The notes beneath the pieces were generated by a model. It was given only the letters and a program-made list of their open reading frames with translations. It made no database searches and had not been told where the DNA came from. Positions 1 to 6,247 of a stretch of 10,614 bases of DNA are shown here, piece after piece; positions within the stretch are counted from its first letter, which is position 1; every line of letters starts with the position of its first letter. The stretch comes from SLSG01 sp041690235 (GTDB lineage: Bacteria > Bacteroidota > Bacteroidia > Bacteroidales > UBA7960), in NCBI GenBank assembly GCA_041690235.1, contig JAWLHS010000067.1, forward strand, positions 1 to 10,614, given 5' to 3'. A program made the translations under genes and the position numbers.

Positions 1-1697
1 GTTCCCTGGTGAAAAGCGGCATCCCTTTCTACGGCGTTTCCTTCATAACGTCCCTTATAGCGAATATCACTGGGTGAAAGGGTCCGTAATCCACGTGGAG
101 TTAAAAGTTCTTTGTAGACCGTGTCGATAATGTTTCTTCTGACAAGTTCCGGCAAAGGACTATACGGGAGGGAAGTGGCAATGACCTGATTTGGGCGGAC
201 GCTGATATTCCGGGTTCCATCGTAGACGAAATCAGCCAAAAAGGGTATATCCGGCCCCATAAAAATGGCCTGGAATGATTCCTGAACTTGAATGGCCAGG
301 GTTTTCCACTGCTCCGACAGCTTCTTTTCCCGTCCCGCCCTGGCAAGCTCACTCCCAAAACGTAAGGCATTGTACCACAAGGCATTTACTTCAACAACAA
401 ATCCATGCCTGGGCGTAACTGGTTTTCCGTCGACCAGGGCATCCATCCATGTCAGGGGGGGGGCAGATGGATCCACATGGATCAACCCGTTTTCCTTCAG
501 GGAAACGCCCGGGAAAAGGCCTCCTGTATAGCCGTCCATGATGGTCGTGATGGTGTCCCCGTATTTTTTCCAAAGCGAGGCACCGGACTCATCCCGGAAA
601 CATTTCTGAAGGGTCCAGAAAAACCAGAGGGAGGTGTCGGCTGAACCGAAAACCGCCTTATTGTCTACCTCCTTTTCCACAAACAACGGTCCATCCATCC
701 TTTGTATCATGGAGGCGAGGACTTCCTGGCAGAATCCGGGAATGGAAGATCTCAGGCTCAACCCGGGCAGCGAAATAAAGGAATACCGTCCGGAGGAACC
801 GTACCAGGGATAACCAGCGACAATGCCGGCCTGTACGGGGGTCTTAAAAAAGAATTGTTCGGCCGAGTTGGCCAGGCAGTTTTCAAATGAATTTCGCGGG
901 GTGCGTTTATTCAGCTCACCGGCAAAAAGCCGGGAGAAACTTGCCGGAGCCACCTCAGTGGTTGAGGCGGAAAAAATAATGCTTTCCCCTTTTTTTATGG
1001 GAAATTCAAAAAAACCCGGGGTGTAGAGATCCTCAAGAAACTCATAGCCCCGTTCCTTTTCGTCCGGATATTCAAAATCATTGAACCAGTCGGGCACATG
1101 CACATACTCCGTGCTTTTTCGGGAAATCTGAATAAAAAGGTTCGGGTAACCCTCGTACATCCTGACTTTTATACCATTGGGAACAACCTGGTACTTGGTG
1201 TCAAGGTCTATGTTTTTCTTGCTCAGACGGTGAATGTTGCGGAAGGCCAGAAAGGGCCGGATCCGCATTCTGGTGGGAGAATGGGCCTCCACCAGGGTAT
1301 ACCGGATCATGACCCGCTCCTCTTCGGTAATGAACATGGTTTCTTTTGTCAAAACAACCCCCCCCACGCGGTAAGTGACTACGGGAATCAGGTCTGCCGA
1401 AAAATCCCGCACGTATTTATGCCCCTTGGGAAAAAAAGAGCCTGGAAATTTATTTACCCCGATGTTGAATTCAGCATCACGCTGAATCACTGTTTCATCC
1501 ACCTTCGACAAAAGGATATGGTGCCCCCCGTCAAGCTGGGGCTGGGGACTGATCATCAGTCCGTGGTACTTGCGGGTATGGCATCCCAGAATGGTTGTGC
1601 AAGAGAATGAACCGGCCCTGTTGGAGCGGATCATTTCTTTGTTCAGCGAATACTCCAGGTTGATCAGCTGAGTCTTGTCAAATTCAATGTAGCCCAT
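1..1697 (-). CDS. Glycogen debranching enzyme (amylo-alpha-1,6-glucosidase family), 3' end cut by window
   Basis: Reading the minus strand from ATG at 1697 gives 565 uninterrupted codons to the window edge with no stop. Family members in Bacteroidota are about 640-660 residues, so roughly 80-90 C-terminal residues lie outside. The N-terminus (MGYIEFDKTQLINLEYSL) and the TRKYHG motif near residue 42 match the GDE_N domain. The C-terminal half is the six-hairpin glucosidase domain: SADTSLWFFW (Asp354), LTWMDA, NALWYNALRF, RPNQ (501-504), LLTPRGLRTLSP, and ERDAAFHQGT at the edge. Family knowledge: these enzymes hydrolyse alpha-1,6 branch linkages of glycogen or related alpha-glucans, usually in the cytoplasm; I see no signal peptide. 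ATG 1697 is the only ATG between the in-frame stop at 1764-1766 and the conserved N-terminus. Its Shine-Dalgarno is weak. It lies 66 nt after the phospholipase-like gene. Homopolymers C9 and G8 inside the gene keep the frame. The family call is strong; exact substrate is inferred. Confidence 0.93.
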   Translation of the reverse strand, partial: MGYIEFDKTQLINLEYSLNKEMIRSNRAGSFSCTTILGCHTRKYHGLMISPQPQLDGGHHILLSKVDETVIQRDAEFNIGVNKFPGSFFPKGHKYVRDFSADLIPVVTYRVGGVVLTKETMFITEEERVMIRYTLVEAHSPTRMRIRPFLAFRNIHRLSKKNIDLDTKYQVVPNGIKVRMYEGYPNLFIQISRKSTEYVHVPDWFNDFEYPDEKERGYEFLEDLYTPGFFEFPIKKGESIIFSASTTEVAPASFSRLFAGELNKRTPRNSFENCLANSAEQFFFKTPVQAGIVAGYPWYGSSGRYSFISLPGLSLRSSIPGFCQEVLASMIQRMDGPLFVEKEVDNKAVFGSADTSLWFFWTLQKCFRDESGASLWKKYGDTITTIMDGYTGGLFPGVSLKENGLIHVDPSAPPLTWMDALVDGKPVTPRHGFVVEVNALWYNALRFGSELARAGREKKLSEQWKTLAIQVQESFQAIFMGPDIPFLADFVYDGTRNISVRPNQVIATSLPYSPLPELVRRNIIDTVYKELLTPRGLRTLSPSDIRYKGRYEGNAVERDAAFHQG

Positions 1698-1758
1698 AAA
1701 TAGCGGAAAAAAGGATCTTTCACCAGGAATCCGGTTATTTCCGGAAAGGCGAGATGAA

Positions 1759-1766
1759 CAAAGTTA
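1759..1766 (-). promoter_or_regulatory. Possible Bacteroidota -7 box (TAACTTTG) at the end of the phospholipase-like gene
   Basis: The octamer TAACTTTG on the minus strand matches the Bacteroidota -7 consensus TAnnTTTG, and its first three bases are the stop codon of the upstream gene. It would place a transcript start about 50-55 nt before the debranching-enzyme ATG at 1697. No TTG lies at the expected 17-23 nt upstream, so the -33 element is missing and the call is weak. Confidence 0.3.
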
Positions 1767-2780
1767 CGAATCTTTTCTGAAATCTGACTGGTCTGGATTG
1801 GGCCTTCCAACGGGTTCAGCAACCTTTTCCCATTCGTCCTGTTCACGCTGCAGCAATCTGCGGTGGCGTTGACTGACGGCCCTTTCTTCCAGCTTGTAAA
1901 GGTCTGGTTGTCCTGCGTTCACCCAGGCCGTAAACCAAAAATCGCCCACCGATTTAACGGCCTGCCTCATCTGACGCTCGACCATCCCCTCCATCGCTTT
2001 GTCAAAGGCCCGGGAGAACTCACGGGAATAAACCCTGGTATTGCTTTGCCCGCGCATCTCGTGAGAGAAAACCTTGTCGGACGAAAACAGGGTCATCAGG
2101 CTGTCGTAGACAAGGTAAATGGAGTCCACCTTCATGTGGCTTGCCTTCACCAGTTCCCAGGCCCTGTCAAGGGGGGATTCAACATACGATGCCCGTCCGA
2201 CAAAATAATTGAAATGATCGGCAAACAATTCAGGAATCCGACTTTCCCAGAGGGCATGTATGCCCCTTTGCCCGGGAGTCCGGCCATTATAATCCTTTGT
2301 TGTATGGAGGGGTGTACATGCATCGGAAACGTAATGGCCCAGGTGTGTGGCATGGTATAAAATCCGGTCAACATCCTGGTCTTCAAAAGCCCTGGTCAGG
2401 CGTCCCGTCATCACATGAATATGCCATGGTAAAACGCCCTGTTCCAGCAGGGTATCCTCAGAGTATTTTTCAACGGCCCTTGACCAGGCCCGGGGCATCA
2501 CACCAAAGGGATCCTGGCTATAATGGTCAATGTCAATGTAATGCCTGGGGGCTTCCCCTTCCACGGCGTGGGCCCGTCTGTCCGGATCAATCGATCGTTC
2601 AGAAATATATTCCACATGAACCTTAAAAAACCCAACCATTTCGGGCGGCAGCGTGAATACTGCCATTCGATTAATTTTCCGGTGGGCGAAAAACCCAAAA
2701 GTAAACCCATCCAAAGGAGGGATGATCAGCAGAATAAACAGCAAAAAAACGGGAAAGTCCTGTATGTGTCGTCGGATCAT
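1764..2780 (-). CDS. Exported zinc-dependent phospholipase C / S1-P1 nuclease-like protein
   Basis: 338 residues. A basic N-terminus (MIRRH) and a hydrophobic run at about 9-26 look like a signal peptide, so the protein probably acts in the periplasm or outside. The rest fits the all-helical trinuclear-zinc fold shared by bacterial phospholipase C and S1/P1 nucleases. Visible ligand candidates, in order: His33 (FGFFAHRKINR), Asp83 (HYIDIDHY), His120 (LPWHIH), His149 and Asp153 (LGHYVSD), His159 (PLH), His175 and Glu179 (GIHALWES). The His-x3-Asp-x5-His and His-x3-Glu spacings agree with the family's zinc set. These enzymes cleave phosphodiesters in phospholipids or nucleic acids; which one applies here cannot be read from sequence. 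It lies 79 nt after comB and 66 nt before the debranching enzyme. No Shine-Dalgarno is obvious; ATG 2780 is chosen because it gives a complete signal peptide. The N-terminal zinc-binding Trp of the family appears replaced by Phe28. Confidence 0.85.
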   Translation of the reverse strand: MIRRHIQDFPVFLLFILLIIPPLDGFTFGFFAHRKINRMAVFTLPPEMVGFFKVHVEYISERSIDPDRRAHAVEGEAPRHYIDIDHYSQDPFGVMPRAWSRAVEKYSEDTLLEQGVLPWHIHVMTGRLTRAFEDQDVDRILYHATHLGHYVSDACTPLHTTKDYNGRTPGQRGIHALWESRIPELFADHFNYFVGRASYVESPLDRAWELVKASHMKVDSIYLVYDSLMTLFSSDKVFSHEMRGQSNTRVYSREFSRAFDKAMEGMVERQMRQAVKSVGDFWFTAWVNAGQPDLYKLEERAVSQRHRRLLQREQDEWEKVAEPVGRPNPDQSDFRKDS

Positions 2781-2823
2781 ACATGAGGTTTTCAGGCCGA
2801 AACTCTTTTTATTGAACCATTGG

Positions 2824-2831
2824 TAAATATA
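2824..2831 (-). promoter_or_regulatory. Weak promoter candidate (TATATTTA) in the comB-phospholipase gap
   Basis: The 79-nt gap (2781-2859) is A/T-rich and holds TATATTTA on the minus strand, one base from the TAnnTTTG consensus, overlapping a 10-bp palindrome AAAATATTTT at 2831-2840. No TTG is found at the expected upstream distance. The gap is longer than those inside the right-hand operon, which makes an internal promoter plausible. No terminator hairpin is visible in it. Confidence 0.22.
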
Positions 2832-2859
2832 AAATATTTTTATGTGATGGGAAAACCGC

Positions 2860-3630
2860 TCACCCCCTGGCCTGCTTATTTTCCAATCCCGGTTCTCCTA
2901 TCACTAACCTGCCCTCGGCCAGCCTGGGAACAACCTGGGTAACATCCTGGGTCAGCGAGTACTCCAGGATGTCATCCAGGCCCATTGTCTTCAGTCTGTG
3001 CCGGTGAGCGGCTTTCTCGATGTACTGCAAGGGATTTCCCTTGGCAAGTAACCACAAATCTGCGCTGGCAATGGCCGAATCGCAAGTCGTAAAAAAACGT
3101 CCCATTCCTTCGAAAAGGATCTTTTCAACAAAGGCTCCGGCAAACAGGCTGTCCTCCAAACTAAAACGATTTTTCCAGCCGGCACAGAATACCAGAATGT
3201 TCTTCCCCTGATCCATCGCAAAGCGGCAGACAGCGGATAAATTGAGAAATGAACCAATGACAACCTGGTTGTTGCCACCGGAAACCATTCGGATGGCCTG
3301 GGTTCCATTGGTTGTATTCATGGCAATGGTCTTTCCCTTCAGTCCGGGTTCCAGAAAATTGAAGGGGGAATTACCGAAATCTGCACAATCCAGTTTCTTG
3401 CCGTCTCGCTCCCCCGAAACGATATAGCCCATGGCCTTCCATTTTTCGCTTTCGCTCACTTCGGCTACCGGAATGATCGATGCCACCCCATTGTGAAAAG
3501 CGGCGCAAATGGCCGTACTTGCCCTGAAAATGTCAACGACAACCACAAGGGATCCGCTTTTTTCAAACAAAGGCCATGAAAGGGGCGAAAAACAAACCTC
3601 CAGGCTGAATATTCCCTTTTCGGTATGCAT
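2860..3630 (-). CDS. comB: 2-phosphosulfolactate phosphatase family protein (ComB-like)
   Basis: 256 residues, close to the usual 230-260 of the ComB family. Recognisable blocks: VVVVDIFRAST (29-39) with the conserved Asp and Arg, SGERDGKKLDCADFGNSP (72-89), IAMNTTNGTQAI (102-113), and VFCAGWKNRFSLEDSLFAGA (147-166). No signal peptide, so cytoplasmic. In methanogens ComB is a Mg2+-dependent phosphatase that turns 2-phosphosulfolactate into sulfolactate during coenzyme M synthesis. Homologues occur widely in bacteria that are not known to make coenzyme M, and their substrate there is usually unproven. The ATG lies 2 nt after the gcvT stop codon, so the two are almost certainly co-transcribed and probably translationally coupled; an AAAGG about 8 nt before the ATG, inside the end of gcvT, may serve as ribosome binding site. 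Family assignment is strong; physiological role here is unknown. Confidence 0.9.
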   Translation of the reverse strand: MHTEKGIFSLEVCFSPLSWPLFEKSGSLVVVVDIFRASTAICAAFHNGVASIIPVAEVSESEKWKAMGYIVSGERDGKKLDCADFGNSPFNFLEPGLKGKTIAMNTTNGTQAIRMVSGGNNQVVIGSFLNLSAVCRFAMDQGKNILVFCAGWKNRFSLEDSLFAGAFVEKILFEGMGRFFTTCDSAIASADLWLLAKGNPLQYIEKAAHRHRLKTMGLDDILEYSLTQDVTQVVPRLAEGRLVIGEPGLENKQARG

Positions 3631-3632
3631 GC

Positions 3633-4730
3633 TTAAGCCTTTGGTTTGTAAAAGGGTGGCTTGATCACCTCTGCTTTGTAGTGTCTGCCACGAATCTCAA
3701 CGAAAATCAAAGATCCGGTTTTGGCGAATTCTTTCTTTACATAACCCATTCCAATGGGCTGTTTCAGTGAGGGAGACATGGTCCCGGAAGTTACCTCGCC
3801 AATGGGGCGACCGCTTGCATCAACAATGGGATAATGCTGACGCGGAATGCCCTTCTCCAGCATCACAAAACCCACCAGCTTTCTTTCAATGCCTTCGGTT
3901 TTTTGCCTCAGGAGGTTTTCCCTGTTGATAAAATCCTTCCCCTCTGTGAACTTGGTGATCCACCCCAGGCCGGCTTCGATGGGAGAGGTGGTTTCGTTGA
4001 TGTCGTTTCCATAGAGACAAAAACCCATCTCCAGGCGCAGTGTATCACGGGCAGCCAATCCGATTGGCTTGATTCCGAACTCCTTTCCAGCCTCCAGAAC
4101 GGCTTTATAGATCGCAGGGCCGTCCTGGTTCTCAAAATAAATTTCACAACCTCCTGATCCCGTATAACCTGTTGTGGAAAAGATGACCCCATCAATTCCG
4201 GCAAAGCGCATTTCCTTGAAAGTATAGAAAGGCATGGACTCCACGGGTTCCCGGGTAAGCTTCTGCATGGCCTTTAATGCCAATGGTCCCTGCACGGCCA
4301 GCTGGGAAATTTGATCCGAGGCATTGGTCAGACTGGCCCCGACCCCTTGATTCTGCTTGTTCACCCACTCCCAGTCCTTTTGGATGTTTGAGGCATTGAC
4401 TACCAGCAAATATTTTTCTTTATGAAACCGGTAGACCAGGAAATCATCCACAATACCGCCTTTATCATTCGGAAAACAGGCGTATTGCACTTTCCCGTCC
4501 GACAACACAGAAACATCATTCGAACTGACTTTCTGAAGAAGGTTGAAAGCCTCGGAACCTTCGACCCAAAATTCCCCCATATGGGATACGTCAAAAACCC
4601 CGAGGGCTTCCCTGACGGTCTGATGTTCAATATTAATCCCCTCAAACTGGACCGGCATGTAAAAGCCGGCAAAAGGAACCATTTTGGCTCCCATTTCTTC
4701 ATGCATTTCTTTAAAAACGGTGGATTTCAT
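3633..4730 (-). CDS. gcvT: Aminomethyltransferase, glycine cleavage system T-protein
   Basis: 365 residues, the normal length. T-protein takes the aminomethyl group carried on the lipoyl H-protein and, with tetrahydrofolate, releases ammonia and forms 5,10-methylene-tetrahydrofolate; it is cytoplasmic. Evidence: GAKMVPFAGFYMPVQF (14-29), VFDVSHMGEFWVEG (45-58), GGIVDDFLVYR (91-101) holding the conserved catalytic Asp region, LAVQGP (144-149), TGYTGSGGCEIYF (187-199), GLAARDTLRLEMGFCLYGND (224-243), and the C-terminal GEVTSGTMSPSL barrel motif. The start at 4730 gives the family-typical short N-terminus before the Gly-Ala-Lys-Met block. There is no clear Shine-Dalgarno; the leader contains TTAACC twice. 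A good promoter lies 43-76 nt upstream and comB follows 2 nt downstream. The H and P proteins of the system are not in the window, which is common in this phylum. Confidence 0.97.
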   Translation of the reverse strand: MKSTVFKEMHEEMGAKMVPFAGFYMPVQFEGINIEHQTVREALGVFDVSHMGEFWVEGSEAFNLLQKVSSNDVSVLSDGKVQYACFPNDKGGIVDDFLVYRFHKEKYLLVVNASNIQKDWEWVNKQNQGVGASLTNASDQISQLAVQGPLALKAMQKLTREPVESMPFYTFKEMRFAGIDGVIFSTTGYTGSGGCEIYFENQDGPAIYKAVLEAGKEFGIKPIGLAARDTLRLEMGFCLYGNDINETTSPIEAGLGWITKFTEGKDFINRENLLRQKTEGIERKLVGFVMLEKGIPRQHYPIVDASGRPIGEVTSGTMSPSLKQPIGMGYVKKEFAKTGSLIFVEIRGRHYKAEVIKPPFYKPKA

Positions 4731-4772
4731 CGGTTAATAATTAGGTTAAGACGGTCGGTTGGAATGCTTTCG

Positions 4773-4806
4773 CAAAAGTAACAAATTCTCCGCGATATTG
4801 TTTCAA
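4773..4806 (-). promoter_or_regulatory. Predicted Bacteroidota-type promoter for gcvT-comB
   Basis: The minus strand carries TTG (4806-4804), a 23-nt spacer, and TACTTTTG (4780-4773), matching TTG-N17-23-TAnnTTTG described for this phylum. It sits after the terminator of the preceding operon and 42 nt before the gcvT ATG, giving an expected leader of about 35 nt. The spacer is at the long end of the allowed range. Position and consensus agree, but this is prediction only. Confidence 0.6.
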
Positions 4807-4837
4807 AAATGGGCGGCTCAGCCCTGGTTGACAAAAA

Positions 4838-4868
4838 GCGAAGGACCCGCCGGAGGCGGGTCCTTCGC
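4838..4868 (-). terminator. Intrinsic terminator of the receptor-lipoprotein operon
   Basis: A perfect 14-bp inverted repeat (GCGAAGGACCCGCC at 4868-4855 on the minus strand, its complement at 4851-4838) encloses a 3-nt loop, and the minus strand continues with TTTTT (4837-4833). It starts 27 nt after the stop codon of the lipoprotein gene. On the plus strand the stem is followed by AAACC, so it is oriented for minus-strand transcripts. Confidence 0.9.
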
Positions 4869-4895
4869 AAACCATCCGTGGGATGAAACATCAGA

Positions 4896-6224
4896 TCATC
4901 TTGGCCTGGGTCCTTCAATCAGTTCAAACTGGGGCGGATTGTTTCCGCTGGCCGCGGCAATACACCTGTATTCAGCCTCCAGATAAGAGCGGGAAAAATT
5001 GTCGTTGAAGGTTTCGAAGCCCACAATATAATGGACGTCAATCCCTCCCGACTGCGCTACCGCCCCCGGATAATTGTGCTGAAGAAGCAGAATAATTCCT
5101 TCTTCCACGATGCGTCGGAACATCTCCTCCACAGCGGCCTCCGGTCCCTCATTATCCAAAATGGCACCCAGGGCGGGATCCCAGTAGTTTCCGTCGGGAT
5201 CCTTGGATGTCCTTCTGGCTGTCAGACGCAGGTCAAAATTGGTGTAATAGGCGCTGGCTCCGAAATAATAACCGAAATCGGTATAGACGGGATGGGGGAT
5301 GGGATCCTCAACCGCCAGGAACATATAATCCGATTGGGTCATGATGAACCGGGTCGTGGGGTCAAATGCCCATCCTTGTGCACCATATACATATTGTTCG
5401 GATTTTTTCACAATGTTGGAGGATTTATTCCACACCATGCCGTCAAAGGTAAAATGGGAAATGACGTCCCTGTTGGACCCTCCTGAGAACACCTTGTATT
5501 TCACCACTTTTTCATCTCCCTCCACGGCGTAAGGGAAGGCGTTCTTAAGCCAGACCGGGACATATTGATCGGCCGGATGGCTGTCTGAAAAATTACCGAA
5601 GCTGGCAATGTCTCCGCCGAACACTGCATAATCTTCCGGACCGAACTCATACCCAACATAAGGAATGTCTTCGATGGTTTCGATCCACATCCACTCCGCT
5701 CCGTCAAATTCATACACATCAAGGTTCTGAATCATGACCGCTCCCTGCTGAAAATTGTAAATAATGTTCATTTGGGTGCCCGCCGGTTCATTGCGGAATT
5801 CCTTGCGTAAAAAACTGGGAACATTGTCTTTTGCCTGAATGGCAGGGGAGAAAGCCCCCGGAACGCCCAGGCTGGCATAATCAGCCTCTGTCAGTTCGTA
5901 CCCAAACCCGGCCTGCAGCCACAAAGGCTCATTTAGCAAATAATTGAAATGCACCATGGCACTGCTGCCGGTGTTCAATGCGATGAATTTTCGGGACAGC
6001 AGATTTGGCACATAATCCATGGCCCGGAACTGATCGGTAAAGGCCTGGATGCTTTCAACCAACCCTCCCACAGAATTATAGTCAGCAGAAGTCAGTGTGT
6101 ATTCAATGGCCTTGTTGTACGGTTGCTGAATGGCATCCAGTTCCTCGTACAGTTCCTTGTTGGGGTCACATCCCCAAAAGAGGAAGACCCCGATAATCAA
6201 GCTAATTGTTTGTATATATTTCAT
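4896..6224 (-). CDS. Repeat-containing surface or periplasmic lipoprotein of unknown function
   Basis: 442 residues. The N-terminus has a lysine, a hydrophobic run and LFWGC with Cys19 as the likely lipidation site; Phe at -3 makes the lipobox slightly unusual. After Cys19 comes an acidic stretch (DPNKELYEELD). Three related segments follow at about 41-98, 108-161 and 191-249, each with a Y-x-[LF]-x3-DY-x2-[VLF]-G block, then VP-x2-L-x3-F and a Gly-led strand. Segments 2 and 3 are followed by a [YF]-x-FDG-x2-W strand (EFDGAEW, TFDGMVW). The last 150 residues form a separate region without clear repeats. I do not recognise a named family with confidence. The start codon is 23 nt after the receptor's stop, in an A-rich leader without a good Shine-Dalgarno, so it is probably co-transcribed. 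By position it may be the receptor's surface partner, but it is not recognisably SusD. Confidence 0.88.
   Translation of the reverse strand: MKYIQTISLIIGVFLFWGCDPNKELYEELDAIQQPYNKAIEYTLTSADYNSVGGLVESIQAFTDQFRAMDYVPNLLSRKFIALNTGSSAMVHFNYLLNEPLWLQAGFGYELTEADYASLGVPGAFSPAIQAKDNVPSFLRKEFRNEPAGTQMNIIYNFQQGAVMIQNLDVYEFDGAEWMWIETIEDIPYVGYEFGPEDYAVFGGDIASFGNFSDSHPADQYVPVWLKNAFPYAVEGDEKVVKYKVFSGGSNRDVISHFTFDGMVWNKSSNIVKKSEQYVYGAQGWAFDPTTRFIMTQSDYMFLAVEDPIPHPVYTDFGYYFGASAYYTNFDLRLTARRTSKDPDGNYWDPALGAILDNEGPEAAVEEMFRRIVEEGIILLLQHNYPGAVAQSGGIDVHYIVGFETFNDNFSRSYLEAEYRCIAAASGNNPPQFELIEGPRPR
5478..6104 (-). repeat. Three protein-level repeats within the lipoprotein
   Basis: The segments are diverged at residue level and not visible as DNA repeats. 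Shared blocks: YTLTSADYNSVG / YELTEADYASLG / YEFGPEDYAVFG at the head, and YVPNLLSRKF / NVPSFLRKEF / YVPVWLKNAF about 15-25 residues later, followed by a Gly or Glu-Gly turn and a beta-like strand. Spacing varies among copies, which suggests old duplication of a small domain of about 55-60 residues plus linker. Confidence 0.75.
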
Positions 6225-6247
6225 GGTTCAATTTTTTTGGCCACACA

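Noticed and set aside
1098..1610. 170-codon plus-strand open frame
   Set aside because: It lies opposite the N-terminal domain of the debranching enzyme, which matches its family continuously on the minus strand.
1..1697. Suspicion of a frameshifted pseudogene at the left edge, because only short closed frames appear there
   Set aside because: Direct translation from 1697 is unbroken to the window edge and matches the debranching-enzyme family throughout; it is simply cut by the window.
1664..1846. 60-codon minus-strand open frame bridging two genes
   Set aside because: It overlaps the end of the phospholipase-like gene and the start of the debranching gene in another frame, with no domain or ribosome binding site.
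1863..2360. 165-codon plus-strand open frame
   Set aside because: It is antisense to the zinc-ligand core of the phospholipase C-like protein and has no features of its own.
4133..4171. gcvT reads YTGSGGCEIY where many T-proteins have YTGEDGFEIY
   Set aside because: From memory, Bacteroidota T-proteins often have a small residue at the Glu position, and all other family motifs are intact, so this is probably lineage variation rather than loss of function.
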